Shown here: positions 17,447 to 26,457 of the stretch, piece after piece
How the letters are laid out: each line of letters begins with the position of its first letter
How positions within the stretch are numbered: position 1 is the first letter of the stretch
NCBI RefSeq assembly: GCF_014202995.1
Contig: NZ_JACHIA010000003.1
Location: forward strand, 124,001-188,000
Origin: Longimicrobium terrae
Lineage (GTDB): Bacteria; Gemmatimonadota; Gemmatimonadetes; Longimicrobiales; Longimicrobiaceae
DNA length: 64,000 nucleotides
Reading direction: 5' to 3'
Made by a program: the position numbers and the translations under genes
Notes under the pieces: generated by a model
Told to the model about the DNA's origin: nothing
What the model saw: only the letters and a program-made list of their open reading frames with translations
Database searches by the model: none

Positions 17447-18014
17447 GCGTGCTTGCGGGTGCGTGCTGGCCGGGGCTGCTGGCGCCCGGCGGTGCACAGG
17501 GTACCGCAAGGATCGCGTCCGGTTCCGCGCAGCGGGGGTTCGCGCCGGGGAACGGACGGTCGTCGGGCGGCCGGGAGGGCCCTCCCCCGGCCCCTCCCCG
17601 CTCCCCTCCCGGCCGAAGCAGAAGCGCGGAGAGGGGAGAACGGCAGTCCGGTGTGCTCCGGATGGTTTGGAGCCGCCGCGGGCAGCCCTCACCCCCGGCC
17701 CCCTCTCCCGCAAGCGGGAGAGGGGGAGACCTCAGCGCGGCTGGCGAATACGGCACATTCCGCGTCTCACGATGCAGGTGAAGCCCCGATCGTGGACGCG
17801 TCAGCGGCCACGAGTCGGGGGTTCCCGCTGTTTGAGCGGCGGATTCATTCGCTCAACGGATTCCGGGCAGGAGCGAGAGTGCGCCTCCCGCACCGGACCA
17901 TCCGCCCGCCATCAACCTCCCCCAGTCTTTTTTGGGGGAGGTGGGCGAGTAGTACGAGCCCGGTGGGGGCCGCCGTAGAGCCAGAGAGACCGCCCCGCCC
18001 CCCACCCTCCTCCG
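17447..18014. repeat. intergenic repeat block 2 (B-C-D modules)
   Basis: No gene is supported in these 568 bases. Modules in order: a B-like GC stretch (about 17570-17640), B (17682-17739; CCCTCTCCCGC / GCGGGAGAGGG stem), C (17769-17856; GAAGCCCCGAT ... GAGTCGGGGG then GAGCGGCGGATTCATTCGCTC) and D (17920-17983; CCTCCCCCAGTCTTTTTTGG stem then the GGTGGGGGCC end). The order B-C-D repeats at 38.6 and 45.6 kb. Confidence 0.85.
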
Positions 18015-19184
18015 CTACTTCAGAATCGCGCGCAGCGCATCCACGCGGTCCAGGCGCTCCCACGGGAAGAGCGTCACGCCGTTCTCGCCCGCCTCGCTGG
18101 TGCGGCCGAAGTGGCCGTACGCCGCGGTCGGCTTGTAGATGGGAGTGCGCAGGTTCAGCGCTTCGATGATGGACAGCGGCCGGAAGTCGAACACCTCGCC
18201 GATGGCGCGCTCGATCTCCGCCTCGTCCGCCTGCCCCGTGCCGAACGTGTCCACCCGGATGCTCACCGGCTCCGCCACGCCGATGGCGTACGCAAGCTGG
18301 ATCTCGCACCGCTCCGCCACGCCGGAAGCCACCACGTTCTTGGCCGCCCACCGCGCCGCGTACGCCGCCGACCGGTCCACCTTCGTGGGATCCTTGCCGC
18401 TGAAGGCGCCGCCGCCGTGGCGGCCCATGCCGCCGTACGTATCCACGATGATCTTGCGCCCCGTAAGCCCCGCGTCACCGTGCGGCCCGCCGATCACGAA
18501 GCGCCCCGTGGGGTTCACGTGGATGGTGCAGTTGTCCGGATCGAACAGCGCTTCCGGCATGCACGGGGCAATCACCTGCCGCCGCACCGCGTCCACGATC
18601 TGCTCCTGCGTCACGTCCTCGTCGTGCTGCGTGCTCACCACGACGGTGTCGATGCGCACCGGCCGCCCGTCGCCGTCGTACTCCACCGTCACCTGGCTCT
18701 TGCCGTCCGGCCGCAGCCAGGGCAGCCGCCCGGACTTGCGCTCCTCCGCCAAGCGCCGCGCCACGCGGTGCGACAGGAGGATGGGGAGCGGCATCAGCTC
18801 GTCGTTCTCCCGCGCCGCATAGCCGAACATCATCCCCTGGTCGCCCGCGCCGCCGGTGTTCACGCCCATGGCGATGTCCGGCGACTGCTGGTCGATGGTG
18901 GTCATCACCGCGCACGTCTTGCCGTCGATGCCGAAGCGCGCGTCGGTGTACCCGATCCCCATCAGCGTCCCGCGCACGATGGCCGGGATGTCGACGTAGG
19001 TGCTGGTGCTGATCTCGCCCGCGACCACGGCCACACCGGTGGTCACCAGCGTTTCGCAGGCCACGCGGCCCGTGGGGTCCGCGGCAAGAATGGCGTCCAG
19101 GACCGCGTCGCTGATCTGGTCGGCGATCTTGTCGGGGTGTCCCTCGGTCACGGACTCCGAGGTGAAGTAGCGGCGGCGTGTCAC
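18015..19184 (-). CDS. metK: S-adenosylmethionine synthase
   Basis: 389 residues, standard length. Makes SAM from methionine and ATP. The start [20 protein letters not shown], the methionine-loop [12 protein letters not shown] and the P-loop [16 protein letters not shown] are intact, as is the [16 protein letters not shown] segment. Start GTG 19184. It is the last gene downstream of ptsI (gap 61 bases), so may be read from the PTS operon. No SAM riboswitch could be seen upstream. Confidence 0.97.
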   Translation of the reverse strand: MTRRRYFTSESVTEGHPDKIADQISDAVLDAILAADPTGRVACETLVTTGVAVVAGEISTSTYVDIPAIVRGTLMGIGYTDARFGIDGKTCAVMTTIDQQSPDIAMGVNTGGAGDQGMMFGYAARENDELMPLPILLSHRVARRLAEERKSGRLPWLRPDGKSQVTVEYDGDGRPVRIDTVVVSTQHDEDVTQEQIVDAVRRQVIAPCMPEALFDPDNCTIHVNPTGRFVIGGPHGDAGLTGRKIIVDTYGGMGRHGGGAFSGKDPTKVDRSAAYAARWAAKNVVASGVAERCEIQLAYAIGVAEPVSIRVDTFGTGQADEAEIERAIGEVFDFRPLSIIEALNLRTPIYKPTAAYGHFGRTSEAGENGVTLFPWERLDRVDALRAILK

Positions 19185-19245
19185 GTTGTGTCGCGCGGGT
19201 TGGGTGCGATGCGGAACGGCGGGAACAGAAACGGAACGTAGGGCG

Positions 19246-21033
19246 TCAATCCACCCGCGACAATCCCAGCGAGGCAGAAAACTTCCCCAGGTCCAGCACG
19301 CGGCTCAGCCGGGCAGTCAGCACGCTCACCACCTCCTCGGGCGAGTGCGCGGCCAGCGCCTCGGCCACTCCGGCCGCCGCGTCGTCGTAGGTGACGGAGC
19401 GGATGACCTTCTTGATCTCCGCCAGCGCGGGCGGTCCCACGGAGAGCGACGACGCACGCATCCCGATGAGCAGAAACGCGCCCAGAGGCGTAGCCGCCAC
19501 CTCGCCGCACACGCTGACCTCGATTCCCGCCTCGTTCCCCGCCTTGCAGATGGCCGCAAGGAGACGGACGACGGCGGGGTGGAACGGGTTGTAGCGCGAG
19601 GCCAGGCGCGAGTTGCCGCGGTCCACCGCCAGCGTGTACTGCACCAGGTCGTTGGTGCCGATGGAAAAGAAATCCACGTGGCGCGCCAGTTCCGGCGCGA
19701 TCAGCGCGGCGGCCGGCGTTTCCACCATCGCGCCCAGCTTGTACGCGTCGGGAACGGGCTGCCCCTCGGCCCGCAGCTCCTCGATGGCCTCGCCGATCAG
19801 CGCGCGGGTGCGCGTCACCTCGCTGATCTCGTTCACCAGCGGCAGCATGATGCGCAGATCGCCGAACGGCATGGCGCGGATCAGCGCCCGCAGCTGCGTG
19901 CGGAAGATGGCCGGCTCGTCCAGGCAGACGCGGATGGCGCGCCATCCCAGAAACGGGTTCTCCTCGCGCCCGATGTGCAGGAACGCGGGGAACTTGTCGC
20001 CGCCCAGGTCAAAGGTGCGAATGACGACGGGCTGGCCGGGAAAGGACTCCGTCACCCGCTTGTAGGCGCGGAACTGCTCTTCCTCGTTCGGCGCCGTGGC
20101 GCGCCCCACCACCAGGAACTCCGTGCGGTACAGCCCCACGCCCTCCGCGCCCTGGATGCGCGCGTTGTCGCTTTCGCCGGGAAGGTCGATGTTGGAGCGC
20201 AGCGCCATGCGCACCCCGTCGCGCGTCACCGCGGGAAGGTGGGCCAGAAGGACGAGTTCCTGCTCCCACTCGCGGATCAGGTAGTCGCGCTGGCGGTACG
20301 CCTCGCGGTCCTCCTCCGACGCGCCCACGACGACGCGCCCCGTCCGCCCGTCCAGGATCAGCTCGTCCCCGTCGCGCACCGTTTCCGACAGGTTGCCGAC
20401 GGAAACGACGCAGGGGATCTCCAGCGAGCGGGCCAGGATGGCGCTGTGCGACGTCCTTGTCCCCAGGTCCGTGGCGATCCCCATCACCGTCCGCGGATCC
20501 AGCTGCACGGTGACGGAAGGCGTCAGCTCGCGCGCCACGAGAATGAACTTTTCCCCGTCGCCCACGCGCGCGGCCAGGTCCGGGTCCGGCATCCCCATAA
20601 GGCGGCGGAGGACTCGCGTCTGCACGTCCGCCAGGTCCGCCAGACGGTCCAGGACCATGGGGTGCGAGCTGTGCGACAGCGCCGACTCCCACTCCAGCAC
20701 CCGCCACTCGAAGGCGCGCTCGGCGGTGAGCAGGTTTTCGCGGATGGTGCGGATGGTGCCGTCGATGAGGTCGGCGTCCTCCAGCATCAGCACCTGCGGC
20801 TCAAAGATGCGCGCCTCCACCTCGCCGATGGCTTCGGCGGTGCGCACCATGAGCGCCTTGATGCGGTCGCTGGCGTATACCAGCGCTTCGCGAAAGCGCG
20901 CGATCTCCGCGTCCGCCTGTTCGGCGGGCACGGTGGCGCCATGCGGAACGCGCGGCACCTCCCAGCGGAGGACGCGCGCGGGGCCGATCACGATTCCCGG
21001 CGCGGCCGGGATGCCTTCGCGAAGGGAGCTCAC
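19246..21033 (-). CDS. ptsI: PTS enzyme I (phosphoenolpyruvate-protein phosphotransferase)
   Basis: 595 residues. Takes phosphate from PEP onto His196 in [18 protein letters not shown] and passes it to HPr. The PEP-binding barrel has [17 protein letters not shown], the [17 protein letters not shown] loop and the catalytic Cys in [11 protein letters not shown] 21033 gives the normal N-terminus. It follows the HPr gene with a 4-base gap. Size is normal for EI; no extra domain. Confidence 0.96.
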   Translation of the reverse strand: MSSLREGIPAAPGIVIGPARVLRWEVPRVPHGATVPAEQADAEIARFREALVYASDRIKALMVRTAEAIGEVEARIFEPQVLMLEDADLIDGTIRTIRENLLTAERAFEWRVLEWESALSHSSHPMVLDRLADLADVQTRVLRRLMGMPDPDLAARVGDGEKFILVARELTPSVTVQLDPRTVMGIATDLGTRTSHSAILARSLEIPCVVSVGNLSETVRDGDELILDGRTGRVVVGASEEDREAYRQRDYLIREWEQELVLLAHLPAVTRDGVRMALRSNIDLPGESDNARIQGAEGVGLYRTEFLVVGRATAPNEEEQFRAYKRVTESFPGQPVVIRTFDLGGDKFPAFLHIGREENPFLGWRAIRVCLDEPAIFRTQLRALIRAMPFGDLRIMLPLVNEISEVTRTRALIGEAIEELRAEGQPVPDAYKLGAMVETPAAALIAPELARHVDFFSIGTNDLVQYTLAVDRGNSRLASRYNPFHPAVVRLLAAICKAGNEAGIEVSVCGEVAATPLGAFLLIGMRASSLSVGPPALAEIKKVIRSVTYDDAAAGVAEALAAHSPEEVVSVLTARLSRVLDLGKFSASLGLSRVD

Positions 21034-21037
21034 CGCC

Positions 21038-21307
21038 TCAATCCTCGCCGAAGCGGTTCTGCACCAGCTGCGTGAGCGCGTCCACCGCCTCGCGCGCGTC
21101 GTCGCCCGAGGCGCGGATGCGCACTTCCGAACCGCACTCCGCCGCCAGCATCATCACCCCCATGATGCTCTTGCCGCTGACCTCCACGTCGTCCTTGCCG
21201 ATGAACACCTCGGACTGGAAGCGGTTGGCCAGCTTGACGAATTCCGCGGCGGGACGGGCGTGCAGCCCGTACCGGTTCACGATGGTGACCTGGTTGGTGT
21301 GTTCCAT
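21038..21307 (-). CDS. ptsH: HPr phosphocarrier
   Basis: 89 residues. Phosphorylated at His16 (GLHARPAAEF) by EI and carries the regulatory serine Ser47 in SGKSIMGVMML, the site used by HPr kinase, which is encoded in the same operon. ATG 21307 gives the usual HPr length. Three tandem GTGAAC units upstream (21311-21328) offer GTG starts; the first GTG overlaps the EIID stop (GTGA), so a seven-residue longer form (Met-Asn-Val-Asn-Val-Asn-Gly) is possible. Intact. Confidence 0.94.
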   Translation of the reverse strand: MEHTNQVTIVNRYGLHARPAAEFVKLANRFQSEVFIGKDDVEVSGKSIMGVMMLAAECGSEVRIRASGDDAREAVDALTQLVQNRFGED

Positions 21308-21324
21308 CCCGTTCACGTTCACGT

Positions 21325-22065
21325 TCACGAGTTGCTCGCCAGCACCACGCCGGCGATGAGCAGAGCCGTAAGGCCAATTCCCGCCACCATCCGCACCCGC
21401 GGGCCCAGCATCACGCCCGCGACGAGGGCGATCACGCCCAGCGCCATGTAGTCCCATCCGCCGCGCCCGCCGGAGCCCACCGCCAGCACGGCGGCGAACC
21501 CGGCCAGCACCGCGCCCACGTCCGACGCGCGCTCGCCCATGCGCTCAAAGGGCGCCTCGCGAAGGGCCCGGGCCACCTGCAGCCCTTCGGAAAGCCCCGT
21601 CCGCAGCCCCCACACGCGCATCCACAGGTGCAGCGCGTTGTAGCTCGCCACAAAGGCCAGCACCGCCAGCCACCAGGGCAGCCCGGCCAGCAGCAGCGCC
21701 ACCATCAGCAGCGCCGTCGTGGGCCGCCAGACGAGCCACACCAGGCGGTCGCCCAGCGAACCCAGCGAGCCGCGCACCGCCGCCTTGAAGCGGCCGATCA
21801 GCTCCGGCGGGGCGCCGTCCGCCTCCAGCCGCGCAATGGCGCCGGCGGCCAGCGTGGCCAGGTACGGGTGCGCGTTGAACAACTCGGCGTGCCGGGCCGT
21901 GGCCTCGCGCAGGCGGGCCGTGTCCGCTCCGTACAGGTGGCGCAGGGCGGGCGCCAGAACGAACGCCATTCCCGTGCCGATCAGCGTACGGTAGTTCCAC
22001 GATCCCTGCACCGCAAAGCTGCGCAGAAGCATGGCGCGGCGCACCCCGCGCGGCAGCCCGTTCAC
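21325..22065 (-). CDS. PTS mannose-family EIID component
   Basis: 246 residues. Membrane subunit of the mannose/fructose/sorbose family. The start FAVQGSWNYRTLIGTGMAF is the typical EIID opening. Several hydrophobic helices follow, and the last about 30 residues form one more membrane segment. Slightly shorter than usual EIID. GTG 22065 overlaps the TGA of EIIC (GTGA), so the two membrane subunits are coupled. Confidence 0.85.
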   Translation of the reverse strand: MNGLPRGVRRAMLLRSFAVQGSWNYRTLIGTGMAFVLAPALRHLYGADTARLREATARHAELFNAHPYLATLAAGAIARLEADGAPPELIGRFKAAVRGSLGSLGDRLVWLVWRPTTALLMVALLLAGLPWWLAVLAFVASYNALHLWMRVWGLRTGLSEGLQVARALREAPFERMGERASDVGAVLAGFAAVLAVGSGGRGGWDYMALGVIALVAGVMLGPRVRMVAGIGLTALLIAGVVLASNS

Positions 22066-22727
22066 CTCAGCCACAGCAGCAGCGCCCCCGCGGCGGCGCC
22101 CGCGGCAAAGAGCGGCAGCCGGCGCCGGCCAAAGAGCCGCAGCGCCGAAGCCAGCGCCGCCGCGGCGGACAGGGCCAGCGCGGGGCGCGTCCACGTTTCG
22201 CGGAACGGAATCCACCCCAGCGTTTCCAGCAGCGTGCCGAGGAGCAGCAGTCCGGCCAAGGTCAGCAGCGTGCCCCGCGCCGCGTCAATCCACAGCGCCC
22301 GCCAGTGCAGCCGCTCCACCACAGCGGGGTCCAGCGGCCCCGCCGCGGGGACGGCGAAGCGGGCGTTGGCGCGGCGCAGCACGTCCACGGTGCGACCGCC
22401 CACCCATCCCCACGCCATCGAAAACACGACGCACGCCATCAGCGCGACGGTGCTGTCCGTGGACCCGGCGAAGGCGCCCGCGGCCGCGACGGCGGCGGGG
22501 CCGGCTTCCGGGTAGCGCGACGCGCCCACGGGGAGCACGGCCAGGTGCAGCGCCTCCAGCAGCAGCCCGGTGGCGATCCCCGCGGCGGGGTTGCCGGCCA
22601 CGATCCCCGCCAGCCCGGCGGCCACCAATGGCCGCGACAGCATGAACTGCCCCAGCGAGGTGGCGTCCAGCGCCAGCAGGCCGCCCAGCAGGCTCAGCAG
22701 CGCCAGGGTGAGGAGATCGGGGATCAC
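22062..22727 (-). CDS. PTS mannose-family EIIC component
   Basis: 221 residues with about six hydrophobic segments. DATSLGQFMLSRPLVAAGLA, then GNPAAGIATGLLLEALHLAV, then LPVGASRYPEAGP match the sugar-channel subunit of the mannose family. Shorter than typical EIIC (about 260). GTG 22727; the TAG of EIIB is seven bases upstream. Sugar specificity cannot be told. Confidence 0.85.
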   Translation of the reverse strand: MIPDLLTLALLSLLGGLLALDATSLGQFMLSRPLVAAGLAGIVAGNPAAGIATGLLLEALHLAVLPVGASRYPEAGPAAVAAAGAFAGSTDSTVALMACVVFSMAWGWVGGRTVDVLRRANARFAVPAAGPLDPAVVERLHWRALWIDAARGTLLTLAGLLLLGTLLETLGWIPFRETWTRPALALSAAAALASALRLFGRRRLPLFAAGAAAGALLLWLR

Positions 22728-22734
22728 GGGTTCG

Positions 22735-23217
22735 CTATTCGGCCAGCAGCTGGTCCAGCCCCACGCGGCTGCTTCCGGGCAGGTCGCGCGCGGACACCTT
22801 TGCGCCCGTGGCGGCGATGGCGCGCAGGGCGTCGTCGTCGCCCGGGCCCAGGTGCAGGTACGGAAGCACGCGCCGCCGCCCCTCGCCGTCGTGAATGCCG
22901 CCCAGGTTCACTTCCTCGCCCTGCAGCCCGCCGCCGTCGGCAAGCCTGCGGGCGGTCTGAACGTCGCGCACCAGGACGATGATGCGGCGCTGCCCGCCGC
23001 GCCACCCGGCCAGCTGCCCGCGGGCGGCGTCCACGGTGGCGAAGTCGGCCTCGATCTCCGGCGGCACGCCCAGGCAGTACAGCTCCTGCTCCCACGGACT
23101 GGCGGCGATGGCGTCGTCGGCCACCACGATGCGGTCGGCGTGAAGCGGGCCTCCCCACCCCACCACGACCTGCCCGTGGATCAGGCGCTCGTCAACGCGA
23201 AGCAGCACGATCGGCAT
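22735..23217 (-). CDS. PTS mannose-family EIIB component
   Basis: 160 residues. Active-site His14 lies in RVDERLIHGQVVVGWG, the defining motif of mannose-family EIIB, which receives phosphate from EIIA and passes it to the sugar. ATG 23217 starts exactly at this fold. The upstream EIIA gene overlaps it by 26 bases. Intact. Confidence 0.92.
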   Translation of the reverse strand: MPIVLLRVDERLIHGQVVVGWGGPLHADRIVVADDAIAASPWEQELYCLGVPPEIEADFATVDAARGQLAGWRGGQRRIIVLVRDVQTARRLADGGGLQGEEVNLGGIHDGEGRRRVLPYLHLGPGDDDALRAIAATGAKVSARDLPGSSRVGLDQLLAE

Positions 23218-23611
23218 GCACCGCACTTTCCCGGCACTGGCCGGTGATCGCGGCCTGCCCCTTGGCGACCAGACGGTCCACCAGTTCCGGAAGGGGCAGG
23301 TCGCGGTGAAAGACAAAGTCCAGCAGCATGGGCAGGTTCACGCCGCAGACCACGGCCGTGGCGGCCCGGTCCACCGACAGGCGGCGCGCGGCAAAGGCGC
23401 ACGAGCCGCTGGGCAGGTCCGTAAAGATGATCCCCGGCCCGTCGCCCAGCGCCGCCAGCACGTTGCGCTGCAGCGACTCCGGGCCGCACCCCTCGTTGCT
23501 GACCGCGGTCAGCGCATCCTCGTCGGCGCCGGCGATCTGCCGGACGGACTGCACCAGCCCCTGCGCCAGCGATGCGTGGCTCACGACCAGCCCCCGCACG
23601 GGCTCACTCAT
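23192..23611 (-). CDS. PTS mannose-family EIIA component
   Basis: 139 residues. Phosphorylated histidine is His12 in GLVVSHASLAQGL; the region around residue 65 (IIFTDLPSGS) and CGVNLPMLLDF complete the ManX-type EIIA fold. The tail is short. It overlaps hprK by 8 bases at its start and EIIB by 26 bases at its end, which fits tight co-translation. Confidence 0.92.
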   Translation of the reverse strand: MSEPVRGLVVSHASLAQGLVQSVRQIAGADEDALTAVSNEGCGPESLQRNVLAALGDGPGIIFTDLPSGSCAFAARRLSVDRAATAVVCGVNLPMLLDFVFHRDLPLPELVDRLVAKGQAAITGQCRESAVHADRAASR

Positions 23612-24554
23612 AATCTTCCTCCAGGTAGTCCGACGTCCCCCCCATGCGGGCCTGAAGCCGCTGGTTGAAGAGCCGGGCCGTATCGATCCCCGAATATTTC
23701 AGCAGGTGGTTCATGGCCACCACCTCGCAGACCACGGTAATGTTCTTTCCCGGCACCAGCGGCACGGTCACTTTGGGGACGGGAACGCCCAGGATGTCCA
23801 TCGTCCGGGTGTCCAGCCCCGTGCGGTCATACACCGCGTGCTCGTCCCAGATCTCCAGTTGCACCACGACCTCGATGCGCTTCTGCTGGCGGATGGCGCG
23901 AATTCCGAACATGGTGCGGATGTCGATGATGCCGACGCCGCGGATTTCCATGTGGTGGCGCTGCAGGTCGTGACCCTTGCCGATCAGGATCTCGTTGCCG
24001 CGCCGCGTGATCATCACCAGGTCGTCGGCCACCAGGCGGTGGCCGCGTTCCACGAGGTCCAGCACCGTCTCGCTCTTGCCGATCCCGCTCTTGCCCACGA
24101 AGAGGAGGCCCACGCCGTACACGTCGGCCAGCGAGCCGTGCAGCGTGGTGCGCGGCGCGAAGCGTTCTTCCAGAAACGGCTTGATGCGCGTGTAGAAGTC
24201 GGCCGTCTTGAGCGCGGTGCGGATCACGGGCGTGCCGCTGGCATTGGCCAGCTCCAGCAGCGGCTCGGGCGGTTCCTGCCCCTTGGTGATGAACACCACG
24301 GGGATGTTGAACGCCAGAAAGGTGACCAGCGCCGCGCGCCGCCGGTCGTCGTCCAGCGACTCCAGGAAGGCGACTTCGGTTTCCCCCAGCACCTGCATGC
24401 GCTCGTGGGGAAAGCGCTCGGTGTATCCGGTGAGCACCAGCCCGGGCGAGCTCACGTCGGGCGTCTGAATGGCGCGCGACAGGCCGCGCTCGTCCGTAAG
24501 CAGCTCCAGCGCGAGCGAATCCCGTTTGGAGCTCAGCAGGTCGTCGACCGTCAA
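23604..24554 (-). CDS. hprK: HPr kinase/phosphorylase
   Basis: 316 residues. Phosphorylates and dephosphorylates HPr on its regulatory serine. His139 in TTLHGSL, the P-loop GKSGIGKS (154-161) and the signature EIRGVGIIDIRTMFG are present. TTG 24554 is chosen because GAGGG lies seven bases upstream and the family N-terminus (TVDDLL) begins there; the longer frame has no support. First gene of the PTS operon, which puts a complete HPr-Ser control loop under one promoter. Confidence 0.94.
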   Translation of the reverse strand: MTVDDLLSSKRDSLALELLTDERGLSRAIQTPDVSSPGLVLTGYTERFPHERMQVLGETEVAFLESLDDDRRRAALVTFLAFNIPVVFITKGQEPPEPLLELANASGTPVIRTALKTADFYTRIKPFLEERFAPRTTLHGSLADVYGVGLLFVGKSGIGKSETVLDLVERGHRLVADDLVMITRRGNEILIGKGHDLQRHHMEIRGVGIIDIRTMFGIRAIRQQKRIEVVVQLEIWDEHAVYDRTGLDTRTMDILGVPVPKVTVPLVPGKNITVVCEVVAMNHLLKYSGIDTARLFNQRLQARMGGTSDYLEEDYE

Positions 24555-25198
24555 GGACCGCCCTCGTGCAGGTGTTGGTTGGATGCGCCCACAGGATAAC
24601 GCCCCGTCCACGGCCGCACCATGCCCGGAGGGGTGTGATGCAGGAATCGGGCGGGGACGACGGGATGGAGGGGCGGATGCGGATGAGTGGGATGCGTCTC
24701 GATGGAGATCCCCGAATGCGGATGCACCCCTCACCCCCCGGCCCCCTCTCCCGCAAGCGGGAGAGGGGGAGACCTCAGCGCGCGCGGGGGCTTCGGCGCG
24801 GATGGCCGGCGTCCACTCGGCGGAGATTTGAGCGGGTCCGTGCGTCCCGGCGGGCATTGGCGCGGCGGCAGGCAGCCCTCACCCCCTGCCCCCTCTCCCG
24901 CAGGCGGGAGAGGGGGAGACCATAGCGCGCGCGGAGGTTTCGGCGCGGGATGGCCGGCGTCCGCTCAGCTGAGGCAGCCTCACAAGACCATGCGGCGCAA
25001 CAACATGTCATCCTGAGGGAGCGTGCACCGTGCCCTCCCCCGCGCCGAATCATGCGCGACCGAAGGATCTACTATCCGCGGAGCCAACGTCGCGAGTAGC
25101 ACGAGGGCTACCGCCAGCCCCGTTACAACTCGCCCGCGCCGCCCAAAGGCAGATCGAGCGCGAGCGGCGGCGCGCCAGAACAATCCAGACACTGCACG
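24555..25198. repeat. intergenic repeat block 3 (two B modules) and a further repeat-like stretch
   Basis: No gene is supported. Two B modules (24724-24784 and 24872-24928), each followed by similar sequence ending GGATGGCCGGCGTCC, form a direct repeat about 100 bases long with a 147-base period. A stretch at 25005-25077 (TGTCATCCTGAGGGAGCG ... CGAAGGATCTA) resembles another dispersed element I recall from related genomes but occurs once here. Confidence 0.75.
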
Positions 25199-25227
25199 TT
25201 GACGAAAAACGACGCGTGACGTACGTT
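25199..25227 (+). promoter_or_regulatory. promoter of the beta-propeller lipoprotein gene
   Basis: TTGACG (25199-25204) and TACGTT (25222-25227) are 17 bases apart. The expected start is near 25234, 40 bases before the ATG at 25274. Confidence 0.6.
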
Positions 25228-25273
25228 CGCACCCCTGTCCCGCCGACGTGCTGCCGCCCGAACCTCCGCACGA

Positions 25274-26410
25274 ATGCTGCGCCTTTCCTGCTGCTGGCCG
25301 CTGCTTCTGCTGCTTGCAGCGGCCTGCGGAACAGCTGAATCCGTACACGATCCGTCCCGGTTTCCCGAAGCGGGCAGTCGCCGCGGCCGGGCGATCGCGC
25401 TGCGGGAGGTCGCCACATCGCCGTCCGACGCGGCCTTCACCGCCATCGACGCGCTCGACGTGGATTCGCGCGGTGCGATCTACGTTCCCGACATGTACCA
25501 GACCCGGATTACGGTTCTGGATGCAACGGGCAAGGTGCTACGCGCGTTCGGGCGCCGTGGAAGCGGGCCCGGCGAATTCCGCAGCATCCGGGGCGTTCAG
25601 GTGCTCGCCGGGGACAGTCTCCTCGCCTACGATCCCACGCTCGGCCGCATTACCGTGTTCGCGCCCGGATCGGATCAGGCGGCGTACAGCGTCAGCCTGG
25701 CGGGAAAGCTGCCCGGCCCGATGCCGTTCGAGGTGCGCCGCACCGCGGACAACTCCGCGCTCGTCGCGCTTTTCCGGCCGCAGTTCCAGTTCGTGGCCGG
25801 AGCGGACTTCAGCGCGCGCAAGGACCTCGTGCGGCTGCTGGCGCTGGACGGCGCGCCGCAACGGGACCTGCTGGAATTTCCCTCCCGATCGTTTCTGGTG
25901 GCGGAGAACTCAGTGATGCCGCACCCTTTCGGGCACGAGGGTTTTGCGCTGCTGGATTCAGGCAATCATCTGCACTTCATCTGGTCTGACTCGCTGGGCG
26001 TGGCCCGGTACGACCTGGAAGGACGACGGATCGGCGGGTTCAGCCTGCCGTACACTGCCCCGCCGCTCACGCCCGACGACCATCGCGATGCCCTGGCCGC
26101 GATCCCCGAGCAGGTGAGAGCGCGGTTCACCCCGGTGCTGCGCGACTCGCTCCCCAGCCGCTGGCCCGCCGTCCGCGGCGCGGTCATGGACGACCGGGAC
26201 CGGATCTGGGTGGCTCTGGGTGCCAGTGCGCGGCAGCCTTCCGAATGGGCCGCCTTTTCGGTGGATGGCGCGTACCTGGGCTCCATGCTGGTTCCCGCTG
26301 GCAGTGAAGTCAGGCGCATTCGCGCGGATGGTCGCGTGTACGCCTCGCGGAACGATGAGGACGACGTACCCCACGTCGTCATCTACCAGATGGCCCGGCC
26401 CCTTCGCTGA
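25274..26410 (+). CDS. lipoprotein with 6-bladed beta-propeller (NHL-like) fold
   Basis: 378 residues. The signal ends LLAAAC (lipobox). Repeats such as YVPDMYQTRITVLDATGKVL followed by AFGRRGSGPGEF are typical of NHL-type or 6-bladed propeller proteins of this phylum, and DDRDRIWVALG is a later blade. Probably extracytoplasmic; binding partner unknown. ATG 25274 was chosen because it opens the lipoprotein signal and lies 40 bases after the promoter. The Cys-rich secreted protein gene starts 47 bases downstream. Confidence 0.75.
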   Translation: MLRLSCCWPLLLLLAAACGTAESVHDPSRFPEAGSRRGRAIALREVATSPSDAAFTAIDALDVDSRGAIYVPDMYQTRITVLDATGKVLRAFGRRGSGPGEFRSIRGVQVLAGDSLLAYDPTLGRITVFAPGSDQAAYSVSLAGKLPGPMPFEVRRTADNSALVALFRPQFQFVAGADFSARKDLVRLLALDGAPQRDLLEFPSRSFLVAENSVMPHPFGHEGFALLDSGNHLHFIWSDSLGVARYDLEGRRIGGFSLPYTAPPLTPDDHRDALAAIPEQVRARFTPVLRDSLPSRWPAVRGAVMDDRDRIWVALGASARQPSEWAAFSVDGAYLGSMLVPAGSEVRRIRADGRVYASRNDEDDVPHVVIYQMARPLR

Positions 26411-26457
26411 TGCGCATCCGCCATCAGCATCATTCTCGTCCCGCGGAGGATTGCACC

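Noticed and set aside
19185-19245. SAM riboswitch upstream of metK
   Set aside because: The 61-base gap is too short and has no matching helices.
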